Shown: piece after piece, positions 16,957 to 26,718 of the stretch
Layout: every line of letters starts with the position of its first letter
Numbering within the stretch: position 1 is the stretch's first letter
Source of the DNA: Actinobacteria bacterium HGW-Actinobacteria-4
GTDB taxonomy: Bacteria > Actinomycetota > Actinomycetes > Actinomycetales > Demequinaceae
Direction: 5' to 3'
Assembly (NCBI GenBank): GCA_002841315.1
Contig: PHEW01000004.1
Span: 62,001-126,000 of the forward strand
Length of the DNA: 64,000 nucleotides
Notes under the pieces: generated by a model
What the model was told of the DNA's origin: nothing
The model's database searches: none
The model's input: only the letters and a program-made list of their open reading frames with translations
Made by a program: the position numbers and the translations under genes

Positions 16957-19900
16957 ATGGCTGCTCAAACGAGCGCACCCCAGCCCTCCGCCGGGCTTTA
17001 CAACCCGGCGTACGAGCACGACGCGTGCGGCGTCGCGTTCGTGGCGACCCTGCGTGGCGCGCCGGGACGGGACATCGTTGACGCTGCCCTCACGGCGCTA
17101 AAGAACCTCGAACATCGCGGTGCCGTGGGCGCTGAGGTTGAGACAGGAGATGGCGCCGGAATCCTCACTCAGATACCAGACGCCTTCTTGCGTGCCGTGG
17201 TCGACTTCGATTTGCCTCCCGTGGGCACGTACGCCACCGGAATTGCGTTCCTGACTCCGGGCGAGGAAGCGACCGAGGTCGCTGCGCTCGAGCGCGCGGC
17301 TGCGCTAGAGCAGGTCACCGTGTTGGGATGGCGCGACGTCCCAGCCAACCCGGAGCCGCTGGGACCCTCGGCCCGCGCCGCCATGCCGACGTTTCGCCAG
17401 GTGTTCCTCGCATCCGGCGAACTCGACGGCATCGGTCTTGATCGCAAGGTCTACCGGGTCCGAAAGCGTGCGGAACACGATGGCGGCGTCTTCTTCGCCT
17501 CGCTTTCAGCCCGTACGTTGACCTACAAGGGCATGCTCACCACGTATCAGCTCGAGCAGGTTTTCCCTGATCTCCTTGACGAGCGATTTGAGTCCGAGCT
17601 TGCGTTGGTGCATTCACGTTTCTCGACGAACACCTTCCCGTCGTGGCCTTTGGCCCAGCCCTTGCGCGCGATCGCCCACAATGGCGAGATCAACACGGTG
17701 CAGGGTAACCGCAACTGGATGTCTGCCCGCGAGGGCATGCTGGAGTCCGAACTACTTGGCGACATGAGCGCATTGACGCCCGTGTGCTCGCCGTCTGCCT
17801 CGGACACCGCGTCGTTCGACGAAGTGCTCGAACTCTTGCATCTGGGTGGCCGTTCGTTGCCCCACGCCGTGCTCATGATGATGCCCGAAGCGTGGCAAAA
17901 GAACACAGAGATGGACCCCGCGCGCCGTGCGTTTTACGAGTACCACTCGGCTCTCATGGAGGCGTGGGACGGCCCGGCGGCGCTGCACTTCTCGGACGGC
18001 ACCGTGATTGGCGCCACCTTGGACCGCAATGGACTGCGGCCCGGACGGTTCTGGGTGACTGACGACGGCCTCGTCATTGCGGGTTCGGAGGCGGGTCTCC
18101 TTGACATTGATCCTGCCAAAATTGTCCGCAAGGGCAGGCTCCAGCCGGGACGGATGTTCCTGGTCGACACACGTGCTGGTCGCATTATTGAGGACGAAGA
18201 GATCAAGTCCCAGTTGGCCCGCGAACACCCATACGAGCAGTGGGTGCAGGACAACGCTGTACGTCTCAGCGAGCTTCCTGAACGGGAGCACATCGTTCAC
18301 TCGCGCGCATCCGTCAAGCGCCGCCAACGGGCCTTCGGTTACACCGAGGAGGAACTGCGCATCTTGCTCAGTCCCATGGCGATCCACGGACTGGAACCCA
18401 TTGGGGCGATGGGATCTGACACGCCGATCGCGGTGTTGTCTCAGCGTCCGCGTTTGCTGTTCGACTACTTCAAACAGATGTTCGCGCAAGTCACTAACCC
18501 TCCGCTCGACGCTATTCGCGAAGAGATCGTGACGGCCATTGGCGGCGCGATCGGCCCCGAGCCCAACCTGTTGGCCGCGACGCCGGAGCACGCGCGCAAG
18601 GTCCTGCTCGAGTTCCCGATTATTGACAACGACGAACTCGCGAAGATCATCCACATCGACGCCGAGCCATCCCTGCGTGGCGTGTTCTCCTCGCGCAAGA
18701 TTCGCGGTCTCTACCGCGTGGCCGACGGCGGCGAAGGGCTCGAGCGCAGGCTCGACGAGATCTTCGCTGAAGTCGACAGCGCCATCGACGATGGCGTGAG
18801 CTTCCTGGTGCTGTCCGACCGCGACTCGAACCAAGACCTCGCACCCATCCCGTCGCTTCTGCTGACCTCGGCTGTCCACCATCACCTGGTGCGCCACCGC
18901 AACCGCACGCAGGTGTCCCTGGTGGTGGAGGCCGGAGACGTCCGTGAAGTCCACCACGCCGCACTACTGGTGGGTTACGGCTGCGCAGCCGTGAACCCCT
19001 ACCTCGCCATGGAGACTGTCGAGGACCTCGCCAAGCGCGGGTACCTCGGCGACACCGATCCCGAGGCCGCCGTGCACAACCTCATCAAGGCGCTCGGCAA
19101 GGGCGTCCTCAAGATCATGTCCAAGATGGGGATTTCCACCATCGCCTCGTACCGCGGGGCGCAGGTGTTCGAAGCGATTGGGCTCTCCAAGGACCTGGTG
19201 GCTCGCCACTTCGCCGGTACGCCAAGCCAGATCGATGGTGTGGGACTTGACGTCATTGCCCAAGAAGTAGCCGGCCGCCACGCTGATGCCTACCCGGCAT
19301 CGGGCGAATTGCCGCCGCATGAGCGGCTCAACACGGGCGGCGAGTACCAGTGGCGCAGGGACGGCGAAGAGCACCTCTTTGACCCGGAGACAGTCTTCAA
19401 GTTGCAGCACGCCACGCGCACGCGCCGCTACGACATCTTCCGCGAATACACCGACCGCGTCGACGACCAGACCAAGCGCGCGATGACCTTGCGCGGCCTC
19501 TTCGAGTACAAGGACGGCGTGACGCCAGTTCCTCTCGATGAGGTTGAGCCCGTCTCTGAGATCGTCAAACGCTTCAACACCGGCGCAATCTCGTACGGCG
19601 CAATCTCGAACGAGACTCACGAGACCTTCGCGATCGCCATGAACCGCCTGGGTGGCCGCTCCAACACCGGCGAGGGCGGCGAGGACGTTGACCGGCTCTA
19701 TGACCCCGAGCGCCGCAGTGCCATCAAGCAGGTTGCCTCCGGTCGGTTCGGTGTGACCAGCGAGTACCTTGTCAACGCCGACGACCTGCAGATCAAGCTT
19801 GCCCAGGGCGCCAAGCCCGGCGAGGGTGGGCAGCTGCCCGCGAACAAGGTGTACCCGTGGATTGCGGCCACCCGGCACTCAACTCCCGGCGTGGGGCTTA

Positions 19901-21492
19901 TCTCACCGCCTCCTCACCACGACATCTACTCGATTGAGGATCTTAAGCAGCTCATCCACGACCTCAAGAACGCGAACCCCTTGGCTCGCATCCACACCAA
20001 GCTGGTCTCGGAGATTGGGGTTGGCACCATTGCGGCCGGCGTAGCGAAGTGCAAGTCCGACGTGGTGTTGATTTCGGGGCACGACGGCGGTACCGGCGCG
20101 AGCCCATTGAACTCGTTGAAGCACGCGGGTGCGCCCTGGGAGATCGGGCTTGCCGACACTCAGCAGACGCTGGTGCTCAACGACCTTCGTGACCGCATCG
20201 TGGTGCAGGTAGACGGCCAGATGAAGACAGGTCGCGATGTGGTCATTGCCGCGCTGTTGGGGGCCGAAGAGTTTGGCTTTGCGACAGCACCCATGGTGGT
20301 GTCCGGATGCATCATGATGCGCGTGTGCCACCTTGATACCTGCCCGGTTGGCGTCGCCACTCAGAACCCCGAGCTCCGCGCGCGGTACACCGGCAAACCC
20401 GAGTTTGTCGAGGCGTTCTTTGAGTTCATCGCCGAGCAGGTCCGCGAACAACTCGCGACGTTGGGATTCCGCAGCGTTGCCGAGGCCGTGGGTCACGTCG
20501 AGATGCTGGAAACGCGTCACGCGATCGACCACTGGAAGGCGCGCGGGCTGGACCTCACCCCGATTCTCGCGCAGCCGGCTTCTGGGGCGCGGCTGTTGAA
20601 CTCGACAACGCAAGACCACGCTCTCGACAAGGCGATGGATGTAGGCCTCATCGACGAGGCGGCGCCAGCTCTCGAGCGCGGCGAGCCTGTCACGATTGCT
20701 CGCACGGTGCGCAACGTCAACCGGACACTGGGGACGATGCTCGGGTACGAGGTCACAAAGCGGTACCGGGGTGCGGGGTTGCCTGACAACACCATTGACG
20801 TCAGCCTGACCGGTTCCGCTGGCCAGTCTCTAGGTGCCTTCCTGCCGCGCGGAGTCACGCTGCGCTTGTTCGGCGACGCCAATGACTACGTGGGTAAGGG
20901 CCTTAGCGGCGGACGCATCGTGGTGCGCCCGGCCCGCGAAGCGGCGCTCGATGACTCGCGCGACGTGATTGCTGGCAACGTCATCGGCTACGGCGCGACC
21001 GCAGGAGAACTGTTCCTGCGCGGCCAAGTGGGCGAGAGGTTCTTGGTGAGAAACTCTGGCGCAACCGCTGTCGTTGAGGGCGTGGGCGACCACGCGCTTG
21101 AGTACATGACAGGCGGCACCGCTGTCATCGTGGGCCGAACGGGTCGCAACCTGGGGGCAGGTATGTCGGGAGGCACGGGCTACGTCCTGGACCTTAACCC
21201 GGCGCGCGTGAACCGCGAAGCAGTCCTCCTAGGCGAGCTCTCGCTCAGCGAGCTCGACGCCGAGGACGAGTCGATCGTGAAGGCTCTCCTCGAACGCTAC
21301 GTGGCGGAGACCGAATCGCCGCGCGTCAAGGAAATGTTGCAGAACTGGACTGACACCTCCGGTCGGTTCACTCGGGTGTTGCCGGCTCAGTATGCACGCG
21401 TACGCGATGCCTTGGCGGAACTCGAAGCGAACGGCGGCGACCTCGATGCCCCGGGTGCGTGGAACGAGTTCTTGGAGGTGACCAGTGGCTGA
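16957..21492 (+). CDS. gltB: Glutamate synthase large (alpha) subunit GltB
   Basis: About 1511 residues. With GltD it makes two glutamates from glutamine and 2-oxoglutarate using NADPH. The N-terminal class II glutamine amidotransferase domain starts at the Cys of [12 protein letters not shown] after a short removable propeptide; FNGEINT-like [15 protein letters not shown] follows. The FMN-binding synthase domain has HDGGTGASP, and [15 protein letters not shown] holds the 3Fe-4S cysteines. The C-terminal GXGXG beta-helix ends the protein. AAGGA at 16945-16949 is 7 nt from ATG 16957, which favours it over GTG 16954. The 114-nt upstream gap has TACTCT (16868) and TACCGT (16878) as candidate -10 boxes, neither convincing. 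Confidence 0.96.
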   Translation: MAAQTSAPQPSAGLYNPAYEHDACGVAFVATLRGAPGRDIVDAALTALKNLEHRGAVGAEVETGDGAGILTQIPDAFLRAVVDFDLPPVGTYATGIAFLTPGEEATEVAALERAAALEQVTVLGWRDVPANPEPLGPSARAAMPTFRQVFLASGELDGIGLDRKVYRVRKRAEHDGGVFFASLSARTLTYKGMLTTYQLEQVFPDLLDERFESELALVHSRFSTNTFPSWPLAQPLRAIAHNGEINTVQGNRNWMSAREGMLESELLGDMSALTPVCSPSASDTASFDEVLELLHLGGRSLPHAVLMMMPEAWQKNTEMDPARRAFYEYHSALMEAWDGPAALHFSDGTVIGATLDRNGLRPGRFWVTDDGLVIAGSEAGLLDIDPAKIVRKGRLQPGRMFLVDTRAGRIIEDEEIKSQLAREHPYEQWVQDNAVRLSELPEREHIVHSRASVKRRQRAFGYTEEELRILLSPMAIHGLEPIGAMGSDTPIAVLSQRPRLLFDYFKQMFAQVTNPPLDAIREEIVTAIGGAIGPEPNLLAATPEHARKVLLEFPIIDNDELAKIIHIDAEPSLRGVFSSRKIRGLYRVADGGEGLERRLDEIFAEVDSAIDDGVSFLVLSDRDSNQDLAPIPSLLLTSAVHHHLVRHRNRTQVSLVVEAGDVREVHHAALLVGYGCAAVNPYLAMETVEDLAKRGYLGDTDPEAAVHNLIKALGKGVLKIMSKMGISTIASYRGAQVFEAIGLSKDLVARHFAGTPSQIDGVGLDVIAQEVAGRHADAYPASGELPPHERLNTGGEYQWRRDGEEHLFDPETVFKLQHATRTRRYDIFREYTDRVDDQTKRAMTLRGLFEYKDGVTPVPLDEVEPVSEIVKRFNTGAISYGAISNETHETFAIAMNRLGGRSNTGEGGEDVDRLYDPERRSAIKQVASGRFGVTSEYLVNADDLQIKLAQGAKPGEGGQLPANKVYPWIAATRHSTPGVGLISPPPHHDIYSIEDLKQLIHDLKNANPLARIHTKLVSEIGVGTIAAGVAKCKSDVVLISGHDGGTGASPLNSLKHAGAPWEIGLADTQQTLVLNDLRDRIVVQVDGQMKTGRDVVIAALLGAEEFGFATAPMVVSGCIMMRVCHLDTCPVGVATQNPELRARYTGKPEFVEAFFEFIAEQVREQLATLGFRSVAEAVGHVEMLETRHAIDHWKARGLDLTPILAQPASGARLLNSTTQDHALDKAMDVGLIDEAAPALERGEPVTIARTVRNVNRTLGTMLGYEVTKRYRGAGLPDNTIDVSLTGSAGQSLGAFLPRGVTLRLFGDANDYVGKGLSGGRIVVRPAREAALDDSRDVIAGNVIGYGATAGELFLRGQVGERFLVRNSGATAVVEGVGDHALEYMTGGTAVIVGRTGRNLGAGMSGGTGYVLDLNPARVNREAVLLGELSLSELDAEDESIVKALLERYVAETESPRVKEMLQNWTDTSGRFTRVLPAQYARVRDALAELEANGGDLDAPGAWNEFLEVTSG

Positions 21493-22954
21493 TCCCCGCG
21501 GATTCCTCGAGGTTCGCGATCGCGAACTTCCTCCTAACCGTCCGGTCCCCGTACGGCTCATGGACTGGAAAGAGGTCAAGGACGAGCTAGGCAAGGACCA
21601 GGCTACGTTGCACCGGCAGGCGGGGCGCTGCATGGACTGCGGCGTGCCTTTTTGTCACCAAGGTTGCCCGCTGGGCAACATCATCCCCGAGTGGAACGAT
21701 CTGGTGTGGCGTGACCAGTGGTCCGATGCGATTGAACGGCTTCACGCGACGAACAACTTCCCGGAGTTCACGGGCAGGATTTGTCCTGCCCCGTGTGAGA
21801 GTTCGTGTGTGCTGGGCATCAACCAGCCTCCGGTCACCATCAAGAACATCGAGGTCGAGATCATCGACCACGCATGGAAGGACGGCAACGTCCGTCCTTA
21901 CGTTCCGCAGCGCCAGACGGGCCGCACCATCGCCGTGGTGGGTTCTGGGCCTGCTGGCCTAGCCGCGGCCCAGCAGCTTACTCGTGCCGGACACACCGTG
22001 GCCGTGTATGAGAAGGACGACCGCATCGGCGGCCTGCTCCGCTACGGTGTGCCCGACTTCAAGATGGAGAAGGTGCACATCGACAAGCGGGTCACCCAAA
22101 TGGAAGCCGAAGGCACCCGGTTCCGGACCAACGTCGAGATCGGCACGGACATCACCTGGGATCAATTACGGGCGCGCTATGACGCGGTTCTCGTGGCTAC
22201 TGGCGCCCCAATCCCGCGAGACCTCCCTATTCCGGGCCGGGATCTTGCCGGGATTCAGTTCGCGATGCCGTACCTTCACCAAGGCAACCAAGTGGTCGCT
22301 GGCGATGATGTCCCTGATCAGGTGGTCGCCACAGGCAAGCACGTGATCGTGATTGGCGGGGGCGACACGGGGTCTGACTGCATTGGAACGGCATTGCGCC
22401 AGCAGGCGGCCTCGGTCACGACCTTGGCGATCGGTAAGCAGCCGCCGCTGGAACGTCCAGAGAACGAACCATGGCCGGTCGCACCTCACGTCTTTGAGGT
22501 CTCCTCCAGTCACGAAGAAGGTGGCGAGCGCGAGTTTCTGGCATCCACGGTCGAGTTTGTTGGCAACAATGAGGGCCATGTTGTGGCGCTCCGAGTAGCA
22601 CAAACGCAGTACAACGCCGATGGCTCACGGACCCCGATGGCGGGCACGGAGCGGGACATCCCCGCAGACTTGGTGCTGATTGCGATGGGCTTTACGGGAC
22701 CTGAGACTCACACACTGCACCCCCAGGCCAAAGTAGCCTTGACGGAGCGTGCGCAAATCGAGCGTCACGACGACTTCTCGACCTCGGCCGATGGCATATT
22801 CGTCGCGGGAGACGCGGGCAGGGGAGCGTCGCTAGTCGTGTGGGCGATTGCGGAAGGCAGGGCTGCGGCGGCAGCGATAGACAAGTATTTGACCGGGAGC
22901 ACCGAGCTACCGGCTCTAGTGACGGCGCGCAGCGGAGCGTTCCGCGCATCATAA
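21485..22954 (+). CDS. gltD: Glutamate synthase small (beta) subunit GltD
   Basis: A 489-residue FAD and NADPH-dependent subunit passing electrons to Glt[18 protein letters not shown] and CPAPCESSC supply the 4Fe-4S cysteines. [15 protein letters not shown] is the FAD-binding GXGXXG motif and [13 protein letters not shown] the NADPH-binding one; [19 protein letters not shown] is the C-terminal FAD site. The GTG start lies 8 nt inside gltB, so the subunits are translationally coupled. Confidence 0.96.
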   Translation: MADPRGFLEVRDRELPPNRPVPVRLMDWKEVKDELGKDQATLHRQAGRCMDCGVPFCHQGCPLGNIIPEWNDLVWRDQWSDAIERLHATNNFPEFTGRICPAPCESSCVLGINQPPVTIKNIEVEIIDHAWKDGNVRPYVPQRQTGRTIAVVGSGPAGLAAAQQLTRAGHTVAVYEKDDRIGGLLRYGVPDFKMEKVHIDKRVTQMEAEGTRFRTNVEIGTDITWDQLRARYDAVLVATGAPIPRDLPIPGRDLAGIQFAMPYLHQGNQVVAGDDVPDQVVATGKHVIVIGGGDTGSDCIGTALRQQAASVTTLAIGKQPPLERPENEPWPVAPHVFEVSSSHEEGGEREFLASTVEFVGNNEGHVVALRVAQTQYNADGSRTPMAGTERDIPADLVLIAMGFTGPETHTLHPQAKVALTERAQIERHDDFSTSADGIFVAGDAGRGASLVVWAIAEGRAAAAAIDKYLTGSTELPALVTARSGAFRAS

Positions 22955-22972
22955 CGAAATAGGCAGGGGAAC

Positions 22973-24391
22973 ATGCGAAACGCGAAGATTGTATGCACTA
23001 TCGGGCCCGCGACGGAGTCCATCGAACAGATGCGGCTACTGGTGGCTGCAGGAATGGACGTTGCGCGGCTCAACCGTAGCCACGGCGATTACGAGGTGCA
23101 CGAGGCCGTGTACCGCAACGTCCGTCAGGCTGCGCAAGAGGCCGGACGCAACGTCGCCGTGCTCGTTGACCTCCAGGGTCCCAAGATTCGCCTGGGACGA
23201 TTTGCCGACGGACCCCACGTTCTCGCCGAGGGTGACGTCTTCACGATCACCACGCGGGACGTGGAAGGTACGAAGGAACTCGTAGGCACCACGTATCCTG
23301 GCCTTCCTGGCGACGCCAACATCGGCGACCCGCTACTCATTGACGACGGCAAGGTGAAGGTCGAAGTGACCGCGGTCACCGATACCGACGTCACGACCAA
23401 GGTGGTTGTTGGCGGTCCGGTCTCCAACAACAAGGGCATCAACCTTCCTGGCGTTGCCGTGTCGGTTCCTGCGATGTCGGAGAAGGACGAGGAAGACCTG
23501 CGGTGGGCGCTCAAGCTTGGCGCCGACTTCATTGCTTTGTCGTTTGTGCGTTCGGCCAAGGACTACGAAGACGTCGCACGCATTATGACCCAAGAGGGTC
23601 GCACGGTGCCGGTGATCGCCAAGGTTGAGAAGCCTCAAGCCGTCGACAACCTCGCTGAGATCGTCGACGCGTTCGACGGCATCATGGTGGCGCGTGGCGA
23701 CCTCGGCGTCGAGTTGCCCTTGGAAGACGTGCCGCTGGTGCAGAAGCAAGCGATCGAACTGTGCCGCGCGCAAGCCAAGCCAGTCATCGTTGCCACGCAG
23801 GTCCTGGAGTCGATGATCTCGTCCCCAGTGCCCACGCGTGCCGAGACGTCTGACTGCGCGAACGCGGTGCTTGACGGCGCTGACGCAGTCATGCTGTCGG
23901 GCGAGACGTCGGTGGGGGAGTACCCCATCGTGACGGTCGAGACCATGGCTCGCATCATCCGTAACACCGAGGAAAAGGGCAGCCACCGCATTGCCCCGTT
24001 CCTCACGACTCCCAAGACTCGTGGTGGGGCAGTCACGCACGCGGGTGCTGACATTGCCGAGACCCTCAACGTCAAGTACATCGTGACGTTCACGCAATCT
24101 GGTGACTCTGCTCACCGGATGTCGCGACTGCGACCCAAGACGCCGATGATCGCCTTCACGCCTGATGCTCACACGCAGAAGACGCTGGCCTTGGGGTGGG
24201 GCATCCACGCCGAGTTGGTCGAGTCCGTCGACTCCACGGACGAGATGGTGACCCTTGTGGACTCCTTCCTCAAGGACACGGGACGCGCCGTCGACGGAGA
24301 CTACGTGGTGGTGGTGTCCGGTACGCCAGTAGGGGTGCCTGGTACCACGAACTCGATCTTCGTTCACAAGGTTGGACAAGTGCGCATGTAG
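22973..24391 (+). CDS. pyk: Pyruvate kinase
   Basis: 472 residues. Makes pyruvate and ATP from phosphoenolpyruvate, the last glycolytic step. MRNAKIVCTIGPA, LVDLQGPKIRLG, the K+/Mg site segment VARGDLGVELP, and TQVLESMI followed by PTRAETSDCANAVLDGADAVMLSGETSVGEYP are the family signatures. The C-terminal domain is full length. AGGGGA lies 5-6 nt before the ATG. A long hairpin follows the stop. Confidence 0.97.
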   Translation: MRNAKIVCTIGPATESIEQMRLLVAAGMDVARLNRSHGDYEVHEAVYRNVRQAAQEAGRNVAVLVDLQGPKIRLGRFADGPHVLAEGDVFTITTRDVEGTKELVGTTYPGLPGDANIGDPLLIDDGKVKVEVTAVTDTDVTTKVVVGGPVSNNKGINLPGVAVSVPAMSEKDEEDLRWALKLGADFIALSFVRSAKDYEDVARIMTQEGRTVPVIAKVEKPQAVDNLAEIVDAFDGIMVARGDLGVELPLEDVPLVQKQAIELCRAQAKPVIVATQVLESMISSPVPTRAETSDCANAVLDGADAVMLSGETSVGEYPIVTVETMARIIRNTEEKGSHRIAPFLTTPKTRGGAVTHAGADIAETLNVKYIVTFTQSGDSAHRMSRLRPKTPMIAFTPDAHTQKTLALGWGIHAELVESVDSTDEMVTLVDSFLKDTGRAVDGDYVVVVSGTPVGVPGTTNSIFVHKVGQVRM

Positions 24392-24408
24392 GCGAATGCT
24401 GCCTGGGG

Positions 24409-24439
24409 AGAGCCCGTTACCGTCACGGTGGCGGGCTCT
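24409..24439 (+). terminator. Terminator hairpin after pyk
   Basis: AGAGCCCG (24409-24416) pairs with CGGGCTCT (24432-24439), and the loop contains a second stem ACCGT/ACGGT. There is no T-run. It separates pyk from the convergent tRNA gene and could act in both directions. Confidence 0.65.
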
Positions 24440-24484
24440 TGCCATGTCTAGGGTCGAGTAGGTGTTGTGCGCTTGTCCTGTGAG

Positions 24485-24558
24485 TGCCCCGAGTGGGAGT
24501 CGAACCCACACTGGTACGGGTTTGAGCCGTATGCCTCTGCCGGTTGGGCTATCGGGGC
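24485..24558 (-). tRNA. tRNA with anticodon CAA (Leu codon UUG), class I shape
   Basis: On the minus strand a complete cloverleaf can be folded: 7-bp acceptor stem (24552-24558 with 24486-24492), discriminator A at 24485, D arm, 5-bp anticodon stem with loop CUCAAAC (24520-24526), 5-bp T stem GUGGG/CCCAC with loop UUCGACU. The anticodon at loop positions 34-36 is CAA. CCA is not encoded. The variable region is only 5 nt (24510-24514), whereas bacterial tRNA-Leu normally has a long variable arm. The tRNA identity is therefore uncertain although the anticodon reads a leucine codon. It is convergent with pyk and divergent from pdtaR, 21 nt away. Confidence 0.85.
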
Positions 24559-24562
24559 GCGC

Positions 24563-24568
24563 ATACTA
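24563..24568 (-). promoter_or_regulatory. Possible -10 box of the tRNA gene (TAGTAT)
   Basis: TAGTAT on the minus strand lies 4 nt before the 5' end of the mature tRNA. It overlaps the plus-strand TAGGCT proposed for pdtaR. No convincing -35 was found, and the spacing would place the start site almost at the mature 5' end. Confidence 0.35.
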
Positions 24569-24572
24569 GGCT
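24567..24572 (+). promoter_or_regulatory. Putative -10 box of pdtaR (TAGGCT)
   Basis: TAGGCT lies 7 nt before the GTG start of pdtaR, with no ribosome binding site between, consistent with leaderless transcription. Confidence 0.4.
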
Positions 24573-24579
24573 ATCGCTT

Positions 24580-25224
24580 GTGAGCGAATCAGAAGAGACC
24601 CCAGCGGCAATCGAGCCCGTTGCCCCCGTTGAAGCCCCCCGCACCCCGCAGAAGCGCCGCGCCGTCGTTGCCGAGGATGAGGCGTTGATCCGCATGGACA
24701 TCGTCGAAACCCTTCAGGAGGGCGGCTACGAGGTCGTCGGGGAGGCAGCCAATGGTCAGGAGGCCGTTGACCTCGCCACCGAGCACAAGCCCGACGTCGT
24801 CGTGATGGACATCAAGATGCCGGTCATGGACGGCATCACTGCCGCCGAGCACATCGCCAAGGCACGGCTGGCTCCCGTGGTGCTCCTCACCGCCTTCTCG
24901 CAAACCGAGCTCGTGGAGCGGGCGCGCGACGCCGGTGCCATGGCGTACGTGGTCAAGCCATTTACGCCGGGTGACCTTCTCCCTGCCGTCGAAATCGCAG
25001 CATCGCGGTTCGTTGAGATCCGCGCTCTCGAGAACGAGATCGCTGATATCACGGAGCGGATGGAAACCCGCAAGAAGGTAGAACGGGCAAAGGGCCTGCT
25101 GATGGAGACCATGTCGCTCAACGAGCCCGAGTCCTTCCGGTGGATCCAGAAGACGTCCATGGACCGCCGTCTCACCATGCGTGAGGTTGCCGAAGCTGTC
25201 ATCGAACAGATGGCAAAGAAGTAG
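24580..25224 (+). CDS. pdtaR: ANTAR-domain response regulator (PdtaR-like)
   Basis: 214 residues. An N-terminal receiver domain (about residues 25-145) with acidic pocket AEDEALIR, phosphoacceptor Asp in VVVMDIKMP, conserved Thr in LLTAF and Lys in VVKPF. A linking helix leads to a C-terminal ANTAR RNA-binding domain, ERAKGLLMETMSLNEPESFRWIQ...MREVAEAVIEQM. ANTAR regulators act on nascent RNA, usually by antitermination. The mycobacterial orthologue is paired with the kinase PdtaS, which is not in this window. The GTG gives an Asp/Glu-Ala-rich leader (SESEETPAAIEPVAP). The next gene, livK, has a hairpin-rich leader. Confidence 0.9.
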   Translation: MSESEETPAAIEPVAPVEAPRTPQKRRAVVAEDEALIRMDIVETLQEGGYEVVGEAANGQEAVDLATEHKPDVVVMDIKMPVMDGITAAEHIAKARLAPVVLLTAFSQTELVERARDAGAMAYVVKPFTPGDLLPAVEIAASRFVEIRALENEIADITERMETRKKVERAKGLLMETMSLNEPESFRWIQKTSMDRRLTMREVAEAVIEQMAKK

Positions 25225-25248
25225 CGACACGCCAGTCCGCTCATTGTT

Positions 25249-25270
25249 GAGGTCACGAAATCGTGACTTC
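25249..25270. promoter_or_regulatory. Inverted repeat after pdtaR (core GTCACGA-AA-TCGTGAC)
   Basis: Perfect 7-bp arms (25252-25258 and 25261-25267), extended to 10-bp arms with one G-T mismatch. It could be an operator for livK or a weak terminator for pdtaR; there is no T-run. Confidence 0.55.
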
Positions 25271-25299
25271 GCGGACCTAACGCCGAAACCTCCAGGCGG

Positions 25300-25305
25300 T
25301 AACGT
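25300..25305 (+). promoter_or_regulatory. Possible -10 box of livK (TAACGT)
   Basis: TAACGT would give a start site near 25312, so that the first hairpin (25318-25336) lies at the 5' end of the transcript. No good -35 was seen. Confidence 0.3.
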
Positions 25306-25317
25306 AAACACATTGAT

Positions 25318-25336
25318 CGTAGGGATGGTCCCTACG
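25318..25336 (+). promoter_or_regulatory. Leader hairpin 1 of livK
   Basis: CGTAGGGA and TCCCTACG form a perfect 8-bp stem around the triloop TGG. Confidence 0.6.
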
Positions 25337-25343
25337 TCGATTC

Positions 25344-25364
25344 ACTGGCGGGATACCCGCCAGT
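25344..25364 (+). promoter_or_regulatory. Leader hairpin 2 of livK, next to the ribosome binding site
   Basis: ACTGGCGGG and CCCGCCAGT form a perfect 9-bp stem around the triloop ATA. It ends 2 nt before GGAGGG (25367-25372), the ribosome binding site of livK. Confidence 0.65.
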
Positions 25365-25378
25365 TTGGAGGGAACAAC

Positions 25379-26623
25379 ATGGCACGATGGAATTCCATCG
25401 CCCGCGGAGCAGCAGCTACTGCTGCAGCCGCGTTGATCCTCACCGCCTGCTCCACTGAAGGCGGCGAGGGCGAGGGCTCCGATGAGCCCTTGATCATTGG
25501 AACGCTGTTGCCGATCACCGGTAGCCTTGCATTCCTCGGACCGCCGGAGATCGCTGGCGTTGACCTTGCTATCAAGGAGATCAACGAAGCAGGTGGCGTG
25601 CTTGGTGCCGACGTGACGGTCATTCACACTGACTCGTCCGACACGGCCAACCCGCAGATCGCCACGCAGTCGGTGACCGAGTTGGTCAATGCTGGTGTTT
25701 CCGCCATCATCGGTGCGGCATCGTCCTCGGTAACGTTCAACGTCATTGACGACATCACCGCGGCCGGCATTGTGCAGGTTTCGCCCGCAAACACGGCAAC
25801 AGGGTTGAGCGGTTACTCGCCGTACTACTTCCGTACCGCTCCGCCGGACACGGTTCAGGGCAACGCTCTCGCTCAGCTGATGCTGGACGACGGCCACTCG
25901 GACATCGGTATCCTCGTATTCAACGACGACTACGGCACGTCGCTGCGCGACGTGATCCAGGACACCGTTGAAGGCGCCGGCGGATCCATCACGTATGGAA
26001 CCTCTGGTCAGGAGTTCGACCCGAACGCCTCCAACTTCGCCACGGACGTGGGCTCCATCCTGGAGACCAACCCCGACGCGATCGCATTGATCGCCTTCGA
26101 CCAGACCAAGCAGATCATTCCTGAGATCGTCGCCGCGGGCTTCGACGTCTCGAAGCTGTACTTGGTTGACGGCAACACGGCCGACTACTCCGCTGACTTC
26201 CCGGCCGGTACCCTCGCGGGTGCCAAGGGAACGATTCCGGGTGCAAACCCAACGGCGGACTTCCAGGCCCTCATGAACGATGTGCACGGCAGCACGCTGG
26301 ACTCCTTCGCCTACGGCGCTGAGTCCTACGACGCCACCATGCTCGTCGCTCTCGCAGCGGTACGTGGCGGCGGCACGGACGCCAAGACGATTCGCGACAA
26401 CCTGGCAGCAGTGTCGGGTGCGGTTGACGGCGCCACGGAGTGCTCGTCGTTCGCTGCGTGCGTGGAACTTCTCGAGGCTGATGAAGAGATTTTCTTCCAG
26501 ACCGTGGGTGGCTCCGGACCGTTCAACGACGATAACGACCCCTCGAGCGCCTTCATCGGCGTCTACCAGTTCGATGGCGACAACGTTCCTCAGTGGATCG
26601 CGGCCGTCTTCGGCGAGGTCTAG
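25379..26623 (+). CDS. livK: Branched-chain amino acid ABC transporter substrate-binding lipoprotein
   Basis: 414 residues. The signal peptide MARWNSIARGAAATAAAALILTAC ends in the lipobox LTAC, followed by an acidic Gly/Glu linker. The mature part is a type I periplasmic-binding fold (Peripla_BP_6): LIIGTLLPITGSLAFLGPPEIAGVDLAIKEINEAGGVLG and VSAIIGAASSSVT...SPANTAT. It presumably feeds the permease encoded on the opposite strand (livHMGF). The exact substrate is not certain, since this family also binds amides and other amino acids. The ATG is chosen over the longer upstream frame because of GGAGGG at 25367-25372 and the intact lipoprotein signal. Its leader holds two hairpins. Confidence 0.93.
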   Translation: MARWNSIARGAAATAAAALILTACSTEGGEGEGSDEPLIIGTLLPITGSLAFLGPPEIAGVDLAIKEINEAGGVLGADVTVIHTDSSDTANPQIATQSVTELVNAGVSAIIGAASSSVTFNVIDDITAAGIVQVSPANTATGLSGYSPYYFRTAPPDTVQGNALAQLMLDDGHSDIGILVFNDDYGTSLRDVIQDTVEGAGGSITYGTSGQEFDPNASNFATDVGSILETNPDAIALIAFDQTKQIIPEIVAAGFDVSKLYLVDGNTADYSADFPAGTLAGAKGTIPGANPTADFQALMNDVHGSTLDSFAYGAESYDATMLVALAAVRGGGTDAKTIRDNLAAVSGAVDGATECSSFAACVELLEADEEIFFQTVGGSGPFNDDNDPSSAFIGVYQFDGDNVPQWIAAVFGEV

Positions 26624-26634
26624 TCAAGCAGTCC

Positions 26635-26653
26635 GTGCCCAGAACGTGGGCAC
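26635..26653 (+). repeat. Short inverted repeat after livK
   Basis: GTGCCCA (26635-26641) and TGGGCAC (26647-26653) form a 7-bp stem with a 5-nt loop immediately upstream of the main terminator. Confidence 0.45.
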
Positions 26654-26656
26654 ACC

Positions 26657-26690
26657 AGAAGGGCCCCCGGCTCAGGCCGGGGGCCCTTCT
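26657..26690. terminator. Bidirectional terminator between livK and livF
   Basis: A perfect 15-bp stem (26657-26671 with 26676-26690) around the tetraloop TCAG. It lies between convergent genes, so it can serve both strands; minus-strand transcripts read through an equally stable hairpin. No long T-run follows. Confidence 0.85.
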
Positions 26691-26718
26691 GCGTTGCTAA
26701 GCGCGATCTGTCGACTTG

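Noticed and set aside
25318-25364. Tandem hairpins as an ANTAR target for PdtaR
   Set aside because: The loops are triloops around odd-length centres, not the hexaloops described for ANTAR RNA targets. Proximity to pdtaR alone is not enough.
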